A stretch of 11,864 nucleotides of DNA from JACNFS01 sp964582065 (GCA_964582065.1 CAZOQG010000057.1:1-11864); one strand, 5' to 3'. Positions 1 to 6,988 are shown, counted from the first letter of the stretch. Translations and numbers: made by a program. The notes: generated by a model not told the origin, from the sequence alone.

Positions 1-1866
1 GCCATGCGGGTCAAGGAGTTCGGCGTCTGGCAGACTTATACCTGGAAAGACTATTATGAAAAGGCCAAATATTTCTCCTTGGGCTTGATAAGCCTGGGTC
101 TGGAATGGGGGGACAAAGTATCGATTCTGGGCGAGAACAAACCGGAGTGGTATTGGGCAGAACTGGCTACTCAAGCAGCCGGCGGAGTTGTAGTTGGCAT
201 TTTTACCGACTGCATGTCTAATGAGGTCAAATATTATGTTGAGCATTCTGATTCCAAGTTTGTGATAGCCCATGACCAGGAGCAGGTTGATAAGTTCTTG
301 ATTCCGTACAAAGATAGGGAAGGCAACGAGCATCCGCGTCTTAAAGATGAATTACCATTGCTTAAGAAGGTAATTTACTGGGACCCGAAAGGCGTATGGA
401 ATTATGATGAACCTATTTTGATGAGCTTCAATGAAGTTATCGAACTGGGCAAAGAATATGAAAAGCTTCATTCCGATTTGTTCGAAGCCAATATTGAACG
501 GGGCAGCGGCGAGGATATGGCTGTTTTCTGCTACACTTCAGGGACTACAGGCTTGCCCAAGGCGGCGATGCTGACACACGCCGCCGCAATTCAGGCAGGT
601 GCGGCTTGGTGGGAGGTGGATAAATGGCGTGAGGATGAGCAGTATGTTTCTTTCTTACCGCCAGCCTGGATTACCGAGCAGGGACTGGGCATTGCTGGCT
701 CAATGGTTTCGGGCATGGAAGTCAGCTTTCCCGAGGAGCCGGAGACAGTACAGGAGAACATCAGGGAGATTGGTGCTCAGGTCATGTTCTGGGGACCTCG
801 CAACTGGGAGAGCGTAAATCGCCTGATACAGGCAAAGATAATTGATACCACCGCCTTTAATCGCTTTTTATATCATCTATTTCTGCCTGTAGGTTATAGG
901 GTTACTGACCTCAGGTCGGCCAGGAAAAAGCCAAATTTGATTTGGCGGTTTCTGTATTTCCTGGCTCACTGGGTGGTATTCAGGGACCTTAAGGATAAAG
1001 TAGGATTATCCAAGATTAGAATGGCCTATACGGCAGCGGCGCCGATAAGTCCGGATATCATTCGTTTCTTCCGAGCTATTGGAGTTAACATCAAGCAGCT
1101 TTATGGTGGCTCGGAGCAGGGTCTGGTTACCCTTCACCGAGGTGATGATGTGAGACCGGAGACCTCGGGCCCTGAGATGCCAGGGGTTGAAGTTAAGCTA
1201 TCCGAAGAGGGGGAAATACTGGTCAAGGGGGAGAATCTGTTTTCTGGCTATTATAAGAGCCCGGAGGCTACCGAGGAGAAACTTAAGAATGGCTGGTACT
1301 ACAGTGGTGATTTTGGACATGTTACTGAAGATGGCCATCTGGTCGTAATGGACAGGATGAGCGACCTGAGGGAGCTAAGCGGTGGTCAGAAGTTCTCACC
1401 GCAGTACGCTGAAATCAGGCTGAGGTTTAGCCCGTATATAAAGGATGTGTTGACGATTGGGGGTGGGGACAAGGCTTATGTTACCTGCATAATCAATATT
1501 GACATAGACAATGTTGGTCGCTGGGCTGAAGCCAGGCGCATCCCTTACACTACCTTCACCGACCTTTCCCAGAAGCCGGAAGTAATTGACCTTATTCGGA
1601 AGGATATTGAAAGGATGAATAAGAACATGCCGGAGTGGGCAAGGATAAAGAAATTTACCAACCTTCACAGAGAATTTGACGCTGACGAAGAGGAACTCAC
1701 CAGGACACGAAAGATAAAGCGGACTTTTGTCGAGGAGCGCTATCATGATTTGATAGACGCTTTGTATAGTGGGGCCGAGGAACTGACTTTGGAGGCGCCG
1801 ATCACTTACCGGGACGGCAGGACAGGAACGATAAAAACGGCTGTCAAAGTCAACTCCTTGGACTAG
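1..1866 (+). CDS. AMP-forming long-chain acyl-CoA synthetase, 5'-partial
   Basis: This enzyme activates a carboxylic acid to its acyl-CoA thioester through an acyl-adenylate in the cytoplasm. The frame is open from base 1. The Met codon at base 4 looks internal, because family members usually have several tens of residues before the Trp-Thr-Trp region seen here at residues 10-14, so the true start is probably upstream. Counting from that Met (620 aa): the P-loop-like A3 motif YTSGTTGLPK lies at 177-186, the adenine-binding motif YGGSEQ at 367-372, the Y-S-G-D motif at 433-436, the hinge region with DRMSD and SGG at 450-461, and the C-terminal catalytic Lys candidate K570 in a Thr-Arg-Lys-Ile-Lys context. 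All core motifs are present. The layout resembles FadD15/FAA1-type ligases rather than short-chain acetyl-CoA synthetases. It lies 127 bases upstream of livH, an arrangement seen in Liv-type clusters that import organic acids. The true substrate cannot be read from the sequence. Confidence 0.93.
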   Translation, partial: AMRVKEFGVWQTYTWKDYYEKAKYFSLGLISLGLEWGDKVSILGENKPEWYWAELATQAAGGVVVGIFTDCMSNEVKYYVEHSDSKFVIAHDQEQVDKFLIPYKDREGNEHPRLKDELPLLKKVIYWDPKGVWNYDEPILMSFNEVIELGKEYEKLHSDLFEANIERGSGEDMAVFCYTSGTTGLPKAAMLTHAAAIQAGAAWWEVDKWREDEQYVSFLPPAWITEQGLGIAGSMVSGMEVSFPEEPETVQENIREIGAQVMFWGPRNWESVNRLIQAKIIDTTAFNRFLYHLFLPVGYRVTDLRSARKKPNLIWRFLYFLAHWVVFRDLKDKVGLSKIRMAYTAAAPISPDIIRFFRAIGVNIKQLYGGSEQGLVTLHRGDDVRPETSGPEMPGVEVKLSEEGEILVKGENLFSGYYKSPEATEEKLKNGWYYSGDFGHVTEDGHLVVMDRMSDLRELSGGQKFSPQYAEIRLRFSPYIKDVLTIGGGDKAYVTCIINIDIDNVGRWAEARRIPYTTFTDLSQKPEVIDLIRKDIERMNKNMPEWARIKKFTNLHREFDADEEELTRTRKIKRTFVEERYHDLIDALYSGAEELTLEAPITYRDGRTGTIKTAVKVNSLD

Positions 1867-1898
1867 GAGGGTGTTTGTTTGTGGCCTGGGGCACGGCG

Positions 1899-1956
1899 AA
1901 GGGACTAGATTCTTCGCTGCGCGCAGAATGACAGGAAGCGAAGGGCTCAGAATGAT
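1899..1956. repeat. Dispersed extragenic repeat of the CHSARSEES-coding type
   Basis: The gap between the ligase and livH holds two related units around ATTCTTCGCTGCGCGCAGAA and GAAGCGAAGGGCTCAGAATG. The first can fold, with ATTCT (1909-1913) pairing with AGAAT (1925-1929). On the minus strand it translates to a peptide containing CHSARSEES. That is the familiar signature of a short interspersed repeat found in many bacterial genomes, often wrongly called as protein and written as CHPERSE-like peptides. It is better treated as non-coding repeat DNA than as a gene. It may affect mRNA stability or read-through between the ligase and livH, but this is inference. Confidence 0.6.
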
Positions 1957-1993
1957 GAGTAGGGTTGATAAACGTCTTCAGAGTAGGAGATAG

Positions 1994-2866
1994 ATGGAAG
2001 AGGTACTTCAATATATAGCTAATGGGCTGATGGTAGGCGGCGTATATGCCCTCATCGCTCTGGGGATAGTGTTGGTTTATAAGTCCACTAGCGTCTTCAA
2101 CTTTGCCATCGGGCAAATGATGATGTTCGGCGCTTTTTTCTTCTGGATGTGTACGGAGCAGTTTGGGTTGCCTATATGGGTTAGTCTATTGTTGGGTTTG
2201 GTGGGGACGGTCATTGTTGGGCTACTCATAGAGCGGTTCACGCTGCGCCCTCTTATCGGTCAGCCCTTGTTAAGTGCCGTTCTGGTAACGCTGGCTCTGG
2301 TCTATTTCCTCAACGGGGTGGCGATGGGAATTTGGGGAGCTTATCCGCAGGCATTGCCCGAATTTCTCCCCGGAGCCCCGGTGTCTGTTGGAGGCGTAGT
2401 CTTTGCTCATGACATGTTATGGTCTTTCTTTTTGGCCATGGCCATTTTTGTGCTGTTACTTTTGTTTTACCAGCGGACGCGTGTGGGGCTGGCGATGCGA
2501 GCCACAGCGGAAAGCCATCAGGTAGCCCAGGCACGGGGGATAAATGTGAGGACTATTTTTAGCCTGAGTTGGGCTCTGTGCGGTTTGATAGCTGCGGTGG
2601 GCGGTATGCTTATCGCATATCGGCTCGGCGTCAGCCAATTTCTATCCCTGGTCGGTCTCAAGGCTTTCCCTGCGGTTATGTTTGGCGGGCTGGATTCTAT
2701 TGCTGGCGCCTTGATTGGTGGGCTGACAGTGGGGGTGCTGGAGAACTTGGCCGGGGGGTTGATTGCTCCGTGGATGATGGAAATAACCCCTTACATTATA
2801 CTGCTTCTGGTTTTGATTTTCCGGCCCGAAGGGCTTTTCGGGCTTAAGAGGATAGAGAGGATATAG
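1994..2866 (+). CDS. livH: Branched-chain amino acid-type ABC transporter permease LivH
   Basis: This is one of the two membrane subunits of a HAAT-family (LivHMGF) importer. The protein is 290 aa, normal for LivH, and strongly hydrophobic with about eight predicted membrane spans. The N-terminal YALIALGIVLVYKSTSVFNF stretch (18-37) is typical of the family. The cytoplasmic EAA-like loop that contacts the ATPase contains GLAMRATAE at 165-173. The conserved KAFPAVMFGGLDSIAGA segment spans 223-239, and the C-terminus ends in the family's RPEGLFG (277-283). The ATG is preceded by a GGAG ribosome site about ten bases upstream. The stop is separated from the livM ATG by a single base, so the two permeases are very likely translationally coupled. 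Because a ligase is in the same operon, the cargo may be a fatty, dicarboxylic or aromatic acid rather than leucine. Confidence 0.95.
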   Translation: MEEVLQYIANGLMVGGVYALIALGIVLVYKSTSVFNFAIGQMMMFGAFFFWMCTEQFGLPIWVSLLLGLVGTVIVGLLIERFTLRPLIGQPLLSAVLVTLALVYFLNGVAMGIWGAYPQALPEFLPGAPVSVGGVVFAHDMLWSFFLAMAIFVLLLLFYQRTRVGLAMRATAESHQVAQARGINVRTIFSLSWALCGLIAAVGGMLIAYRLGVSQFLSLVGLKAFPAVMFGGLDSIAGALIGGLTVGVLENLAGGLIAPWMMEITPYIILLLVLIFRPEGLFGLKRIERI

Positions 2867-2867
2867 G

Positions 2868-3920
2868 ATGCGACCTTGCGGCACGTATGATGAAAGCTAT
2901 GCCGAAGACATGGCGATTGTCCGTACTCGCCTGCAATGGATAATACTGGTAGGTGGGCTTATTCTCCTTGCTAGCTTGCCACTGTTCGTTGGCGGTCGCT
3001 GGTTAAACTTGCTCAATCTTATTGGTATCAGCCTGATTGCTGTTCACGGGCTCAATATCCTAACTGGCTATTGCGGCCAGATTTCCCTGGGGCAGGCAGC
3101 TTTCATGGCTGTTGGGGCTTATACTTCTGGTATACTTACTGCCAAGCTGGGTTTCTCCTTTTGGGCAGCCTTGCCCTGTGCCGCTCTCAGTGCCGGCGTA
3201 GTCGGGCTCATTTTCGGTCTGCCGTCGCTCAGGGTTAAGGGCTTTTACCTGGCCATGGCAACGTTAGCTGCCCAGTTCATTATTCCGTCTCTAATTAGCA
3301 ATCCTTTGGCGGGCATTACCGGCGGCACACACAGCTTGATAGTGCCAGCGCCGAGAGTCGGAGGGATAGCCTGCACCTCACCGCAAAGTATGTTCTACAT
3401 CATCATCCCGATAGCGGTATTGATGACCTTTTTTGCCAAGAATCTGGTCAGGACCGGTGTTGGCAGAGCCTTCATTGCTATTAGAGATAATGACCTGGCG
3501 GCTGAAGTGCAGGGTGTCAACGTCTTCCGCTATAAGCTGCTTGCCTTTTTTATCTGTTCGGTATATGCTGGCGTTGCCGGCAGTCTCTGGGCGCACTGGA
3601 TGCGAGCCATAAATCCCAGCCACTTCACCTTGATGGATTCAATCTGGTATGCAGGAATGATGATTGTCGGCGGCATGGGGAGCACCGCTGGAGCTGTCTT
3701 CGGCGTTGGTTTTCTGCGTATTCTGGATGAGTCAACCAAGGTGTTTGTGATGTGGTTGGCCGATATCTTTCCAGCCTGGGGAGCTTTCTTCCAGGCGGCT
3801 TTTGGGCCTATAGTCTATGGGCTGGTTATTATCCTGTTCATAGTTCTTGAGCCAAGGGGACTGGCGCACAGATGGGAGATGTTCAAGGCTTCCTATCGGC
3901 TGCGTCCCTTCGCCTACTAG
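2868..3920 (+). CDS. livM: Branched-chain amino acid-type ABC transporter permease LivM
   Basis: This is the second membrane subunit of the Liv-type importer, 350 aa. After a polar N-terminus (residues 1-22) come multiple membrane helices. The family hallmark LNILTGYCGQISLGQAAFMA lies at 62-81, the GLPSLRVKGFYLAMATLA segment at 117-134, the ATPase-coupling loop VGRAFIAIRDNDLAAEVQGV at 198-217, and the late GGMGSTAGAVFG motif at 268-279. The start at 2868 is one base after the livH stop. I keep it rather than the in-frame ATG at 2910, because an MxxCGTxxxSYAxDMAI-type leader is, as I recall, common in this subfamily and the start abuts livH. A GGA-rich ribosome site lies in the livH 3' end. 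The likely partners are LivH, LivF, the lipoprotein downstream, and a LivG not present in the window. Confidence 0.94.
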   Translation: MRPCGTYDESYAEDMAIVRTRLQWIILVGGLILLASLPLFVGGRWLNLLNLIGISLIAVHGLNILTGYCGQISLGQAAFMAVGAYTSGILTAKLGFSFWAALPCAALSAGVVGLIFGLPSLRVKGFYLAMATLAAQFIIPSLISNPLAGITGGTHSLIVPAPRVGGIACTSPQSMFYIIIPIAVLMTFFAKNLVRTGVGRAFIAIRDNDLAAEVQGVNVFRYKLLAFFICSVYAGVAGSLWAHWMRAINPSHFTLMDSIWYAGMMIVGGMGSTAGAVFGVGFLRILDESTKVFVMWLADIFPAWGAFFQAAFGPIVYGLVIILFIVLEPRGLAHRWEMFKASYRLRPFAY

Positions 3921-3928
3921 AGGAGAGA

Positions 3929-3958
3929 TTGAGTGATACATTGAATATAATATAGAGA
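3929..3958 (+). promoter_or_regulatory. Weak candidate promoter upstream of binding-protein gene
   Basis: The 125-base gap after livM has an AT-rich stretch with a perfect TATAAT at 3946-3951, but no good -35 hexamer at 17 bases upstream. A poorer alternative is TTGAGT (3929-3934) with an 18-base spacer to TATAGA (3953-3958). An extra promoter here would make sense, since binding proteins are often made in excess over permeases. The match is weak and AT-rich sequence can give it by chance. Confidence 0.3.
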
Positions 3959-3984
3959 GAGTTTTCCCCTGGAAGGAGGTGAGA

Positions 3985-4008
3985 ATGGAGATTAAGAAAT
4001 TGAGTTGA
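3985..4008 (+). promoter_or_regulatory. Seven-codon leader ORF with perfect Shine-Dalgarno
   Basis: A mini-ORF (Met-Glu-Ile-Lys-Lys-Leu-Ser-stop) follows AAGGAGGTGA at 3973-3982, a full ten-base complement to the 16S rRNA 3' end, at normal spacing to the ATG at 3985. A second strong site, AAGGAGGTG at 4033-4041, serves the lipoprotein gene 37 bases after the mini-ORF stop. The encoded start (MEIKKLS) resembles the lipoprotein start (MNKRSLS), and the two ribosome sites lie exactly 60 bases apart. This could be a leader peptide, a ribosome-loading or standby site, or a decayed duplicate of the translation start. The sequence does not decide between these. Confidence 0.4.
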
Positions 4009-4045
4009 GCCGTTATCAAATTACTTAATAACAAGGAGGTGTAAG

Positions 4046-5332
4046 TTGAACAAGAGAAGTCTTAGTATGTTGGGTGTCGCAGTTGTGGCATTAGTGTTGG
4101 CGCTGACGCCGATACTTGGTTGCGCGGCGCCAGAACCGGCGCCACCAGCACCAGCGGAGGTAGTGAAGCCAGACAAAGTGATGCTTCACCACTTTGGTGA
4201 CCTCAGCGGACCGTATGCTGGAATTACTGCCCCTATAGTCGCTGGTTTTAATGATTTTGCCGAGTGGTTTAACGCAGAAGGCGGAGGCATCGATGGTGTG
4301 CCCATAGATAGCATGTTTCGGGACACCGGGGGTAAGCTGGATGCCGCCCTGGCAGCATATGCCGCCTTCAAAGAATCGGAGCCGTATCCGCTTGTCAACC
4401 TGCTTTACGGCTCAGCCGAGTCAGAAGCGTTAAGGGAGCGGTATATAGAGGATGGAATACTTTGCTTTACCAACAGCCCATCGCCGACCTGCATCTACCC
4501 ACCGGGATACGAGTTCTCTACTATCCCCTCGTATACCGATTCCATGGGCGCTTTTATCGACTGGGTGTCAGAGGACTGGGCTAACGAGACCGGGGAGACA
4601 GTGAAGCTGGCTATCCTAACCTGGCAGGGCACCTACGGTGAGGCGATACGTTGCGATGAAACGCGGAACTATGCGGCGAGCAAAGGCGTTGAGATCGTAT
4701 ATGAGGGTGTCTTCGCTCTGACGGACCTGGATGTATCTACCCAGATGACGTCGATAAAGGCAGCAGGGGCGAACTGGGTGTATGACAATACGCTGGCTCA
4801 TGGACCGAAAGTAGTTCATGGCGCGGCTGCAGCTCTGGGCATGCTGAACTATGACCTTTATGATACTACCCCGGGCATGATTCACCGTGCCACTGGCCCG
4901 TGGGGAACGGACGAGTCATCAGTTGCGCTGTCAGGAGAGCTTGCCGAAGGAATGGTTGGTCCTCGCAGCTTTGCTTCGTGGTCGATGCCTGAAGTTGAAG
5001 GCATTGCCGCATGTATTGCTGCTGCTGACAAGAACAACAGGGAGCCACAAGAGAGGGTTATGGGCTATATGGCTGCGTGGTCTGAAGTGTATACAGTTTG
5101 TTATTGTATGAACAAGGCTGTTGAGGAGGTTGGATGGGATAACTTCGATGGCTCAGCGATAAGAGACCAGTTTCTTAAGCTGAGGGACTTCAGCCCTCAG
5201 GGGCTGACTAGGTATACATTTACTGCTGATAAGCCGGAGCCGACGCAGACTCGTATTTTCCAAGTTCAGGGCGGCAAGTTGCTGCCTATTAGCGATTGGG
5301 TTACGTGCCCTGACCTGAAGCCAGCCCAGTAG
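4046..5332 (+). CDS. Liv-type ABC transporter substrate-binding lipoprotein
   Basis: This is the extracytoplasmic solute receptor (Peripla_BP_6 / LivJ-LivK type) that delivers ligand to the LivHM channel. The protein is 428 aa. The start is TTG at 4046, chosen because AAGGAGGTG (4033-4041) sits at ideal spacing and residues 1-26 then form a complete lipoprotein signal: basic MNKR, a hydrophobic core, and lipobox I-L-G-C with lipidated Cys26. A Pro/Ala/Glu-rich linker (27-40) follows. The mature domain begins with a beta strand around KVMLHHFGDLSGPYAG, where the Ser-Gly-Pro-Tyr region matches the ligand-contact segment of this fold, and continues with DxGGKLDAALAAYAAF typical of the family. 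It is longer than E. coli LivK, as is common for binding proteins of organic-acid importers. A perfect hairpin follows the stop. The ligand is unknown. Confidence 0.92.
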   Translation: MNKRSLSMLGVAVVALVLALTPILGCAAPEPAPPAPAEVVKPDKVMLHHFGDLSGPYAGITAPIVAGFNDFAEWFNAEGGGIDGVPIDSMFRDTGGKLDAALAAYAAFKESEPYPLVNLLYGSAESEALRERYIEDGILCFTNSPSPTCIYPPGYEFSTIPSYTDSMGAFIDWVSEDWANETGETVKLAILTWQGTYGEAIRCDETRNYAASKGVEIVYEGVFALTDLDVSTQMTSIKAAGANWVYDNTLAHGPKVVHGAAAALGMLNYDLYDTTPGMIHRATGPWGTDESSVALSGELAEGMVGPRSFASWSMPEVEGIAACIAAADKNNREPQERVMGYMAAWSEVYTVCYCMNKAVEEVGWDNFDGSAIRDQFLKLRDFSPQGLTRYTFTADKPEPTQTRIFQVQGGKLLPISDWVTCPDLKPAQ

Positions 5333-5350
5333 AAGTAAGAGTCGAGATTG

Positions 5351-5377
5351 GGCAGACCCCGCCAAGCGGGGTCTGCC
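5351..5377 (+). promoter_or_regulatory. Perfect 12-bp intercistronic hairpin
   Basis: GGCAGACCCCGC (5351-5362), a three-base CAA loop, and GCGGGGTCTGCC (5366-5377) form a perfect 12-bp GC-rich stem. It sits between the binding-protein stop and the livF start. No U-tract follows directly; the first T run is only four bases, at 5389-5392. It therefore looks more like a 3'-end stabiliser or partial attenuator, giving more binding protein than ATPase, than a full terminator. Its 3' arm ends six bases before the GAGGTG that serves as the livF ribosome site, so it may also limit livF translation. Confidence 0.75.
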
Positions 5378-5394
5378 ACTCTGAGGTGTTTTGG

Positions 5395-6189
5395 ATGCTG
5401 AGGCTAAATAATATTGAGGTTATCTACCACAATGTTATATTGGTGCTGAAGGGGGTATCGCTGGAGGTAGCTCCGGGGAAGATTGTTGCTCTCCTTGGTG
5501 GCAATGGTGCTGGTAAGACAACTACCCTCAAGGCGGTATCGGGATTGCTCAGGACGGAAGTAGGCGATGTAACCGATGGCAGCATCGAGTTTGACGGGGA
5601 GAGGATAGATAGGAAGAATCCGGAGGAGATTGTTAAGCTGGGAATTGTCCAGGTAATGGAAGGGAGGCGGCTGTTTGACCATCTCACGGTGGAGGAGAAC
5701 TTAAAGGCCAGCGCTTATGTCACCGGCGATGGCGCCAGGCTAAAGCAAGACCTGGACTCGGTTTACGGGTACTTTTCGAGGCTGAAGGACCTTCGTCATA
5801 GTGTAGCTGGCTATCTTTCCGGCGGTGAGCAGCAGATGCTGGTTATCGGCAGTTCCTTAATGATACATCCTAAGGTTGTGCTTCTGGATGAGCCATCACT
5901 GGGTCTCAGTCCCAAGCTGGTACGAGAGATTTTTGACATTGTGCAGAGAATCAATGCTGAAGAGAAGACCGGGATGTTGCTGGTGGAGCAGAATGTAATG
6001 GCTGCGTTAGCAATTGCTGAGTATGGTTATGTGATGGAGAATGGCAGGGTGGTTCTGGATGGTCCAGCGGACAAGTTGAGGGAGAATGAGGATATAAAGG
6101 AATTTTACCTCGGGCTTAGTCAGGTTGGAGAGAAGAAGAGCTATCGCGAGGTGAAACACTACCGAAGACGGAAGAGGTGGCTGGCTTAG
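5395..6189 (+). CDS. livF: Branched-chain amino acid-type ABC transporter ATPase LivF
   Basis: This is the nucleotide-binding subunit that powers the Liv-type importer from the cytoplasmic face. From the ATG at 5395 it is 264 aa. I prefer this start over GTG 5386 because GAGGTG (5383-5388) then lies six bases upstream as ribosome site, and MLRLNNIEVIY is the usual LivF opening. Walker A is GGNGAGKT (35-42), the ABC signature LSGGEQQ (141-147), and Walker B VVLLDEP (161-167). The switch region reads LLVEQN (196-201), with Gln in place of the usual H-loop His, as is normal for LivF and unlike LivG. The basic C-terminus KHYRRRKRWL is long for E. coli LivF but, as I recall, seen in LivF copies near acyl-CoA ligases. 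The partner LivG is not in this window. A candidate terminator lies about 95 bases after the stop. Confidence 0.94.
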   Translation: MLRLNNIEVIYHNVILVLKGVSLEVAPGKIVALLGGNGAGKTTTLKAVSGLLRTEVGDVTDGSIEFDGERIDRKNPEEIVKLGIVQVMEGRRLFDHLTVEENLKASAYVTGDGARLKQDLDSVYGYFSRLKDLRHSVAGYLSGGEQQMLVIGSSLMIHPKVVLLDEPSLGLSPKLVREIFDIVQRINAEEKTGMLLVEQNVMAALAIAEYGYVMENGRVVLDGPADKLRENEDIKEFYLGLSQVGEKKSYREVKHYRRRKRWLA

Positions 6190-6282
6190 AAAGGTCGGCT
6201 GCTTGTTAAACTGTGTGGGCATAGCTACGGGATGATATGAGCCCCAGCGCTATTCTTTCCTTAACAGCTCTCAATATTTCTG

Positions 6283-6322
6283 AGACCATAGGAGATACGC
6301 TTCAATACCTTGGTCTTTTTTT
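6283..6322 (+). terminator. Candidate rho-independent terminator after livF
   Basis: AGACCATAGG (6283-6292) can pair with CCTTGGTCT (6307/6308-6316), giving nine base pairs with one bulged T and a loop of about 15 bases. The stem runs straight into a T-tract at 6316-6322. The position, about 95 bases after the livF stop, suits the end of the transporter operon. The loop is longer than ideal and the stem is only moderately GC-rich. Confidence 0.45.
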
Positions 6323-6850
6323 GCTACATGCTTCAGTCAAAACGTTGGTAGTCCTGTCATCAAAATCGTTTGGGATTGGCTGACTCGAACGTTTCAGGAA
6401 TTTGCCCCGCCCTATGGTTTGGCCTTTAGCCATCGAGCGTAGGTCCGCCTTCGTTTAGTTTGTTAATCGCTGCGCAGCTGTTATCATTCTATGAGTTCCC
6501 AGAGAATTAGCTAGACGGCTGCTGAGCGGTCTAATTGACTTGTTGGCAGAACGTCTCGATTCAATTAAGCCCGGATTTCCCATATGAAACTGGCGGCATA
6601 GGCAGGCTTTTATGGTAGAATAGTCGAAAGCTCCTCGTTTAGCTTCATCAGATGGGCTTCGCTGGGGTGGCCCATTACCTGAAAAAGCGAAGGATTCTCT
6701 GAAGACTCAATTCGATTAGCGACCGAGGCTGGGGTCCCATGGTGTCAGGATTACCTTGGATGCAGGGTTGCACAAACGGCTTGGCAAACCAGTGCCGTGG
6801 ACACAGTATTATTGACAAGAGGGATGGGGGGCACGATTACCTCATCGCGA

Positions 6851-6877
6851 CTTGAAATGGGGGATCCCGGTTTGAAG
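6851..6877. promoter_or_regulatory. Operator-like dyad, copy 1 of a repeated element
   Basis: An imperfect palindrome is centred on GGGATCCC (6861-6868), with outer arms CTTGAAA (6851-6857) and TTTGAAG (6871-6877), six of seven positions being complementary. It lies just upstream of the ribosome site of the 22-codon ORF at 6890 and about 110 bases before the Fe-S gene at 6989. Positions 6852-6872 match 8828-8848 at 19 of 21 bases, the only differences being two adjacent bases (GG against AA). A shared regulator-binding site is the simplest reading. A mobile-element end or duplicated gene scar is possible. Confidence 0.45.
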
Positions 6878-6889
6878 GAGGCTAACAAA

Positions 6890-6958
6890 ATGAAGAAACG
6901 AGGGCTGGTAACGTTGCTGCTGCCGGTTGCGGCGCTGCCCATGCCAATATGGAGATAA
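6890..6958 (+). CDS. 22-codon hydrophobic small ORF, signal-peptide-like
   Basis: An ATG at 6890 follows GAAGGAGG (6874-6881) at good spacing and opens 22 codons: a basic start (Met-Lys-Lys-Arg), then a hydrophobic core GLVTLLLPVAALPMP, ending in Ile-Trp-Arg and TAA. The shape is that of an N-terminal signal or a single-span membrane micropeptide. It ends 30 bases before the Fe-S protein gene and would be on the same transcript. It could be a real small membrane protein, a leader peptide, or the surviving 5' end of a lost exported-protein gene. No family is recognisable at this length. Confidence 0.35.
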   Translation: MKKRGLVTLLLPVAALPMPIWR

Positions 6959-6988
6959 ACAGAAACCGAAATTCTCAGGAGGGAAGTC

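Larger units (their letters stand above)
6190..6888. other. Gene-poor region with possible decayed coding sequence
   Basis: About 700 bases hold no convincing gene on either strand. Beyond a candidate terminator (6283-6322) and the dyad at its right end, I see only short open stretches. The most protein-like is on the minus strand. One frame runs from about 6850 down to a stop at 6610-6612, broken by two in-frame stops at 6751-6753 and 6745-6747. It contains DEVIVPPIPLVNNTVSTALV before the stops and VMGHPSEAHLMKLNEELSTI after them. This may be a remnant of a gene inactivated by mutation, or chance. I cannot name a family. No tRNA, rRNA, CRISPR or clear IS end is visible. Confidence 0.4.

Noticed and set aside
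1850..2116. 88-aa minus-strand reading frame across the ligase-livH gap
   Set aside because: Its peptide contains the CHSARSEES signature of a dispersed repeat, and it overlaps livH and the ligase end, so it is repeat DNA rather than a gene.
6812..6840. TTGACA at 6812-6817 as a promoter for the Fe-S operon
   Set aside because: The -35 is perfect, but 17 bases later the sequence is GATTAC, only three of six to the -10 consensus, in a G-rich context. Too weak to list.
6813..6872. LKWGIPV preceded by Arg-Asp at the first repeat as a methionyl-tRNA synthetase fragment
   Set aside because: The likeness covers fewer than ten residues, the flanking residues do not fit that family, and the second copy reads LKWEIPV in an unrelated context.
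6565..6877. A small transposable element (MITE) bounded by the inverted weak match at 6573-6583 and the dyad at 6851-6877
   Set aside because: The arms match at only about 17 of 24 positions, no target-site duplication is visible, and the second good copy at 8828 has no partner arm.
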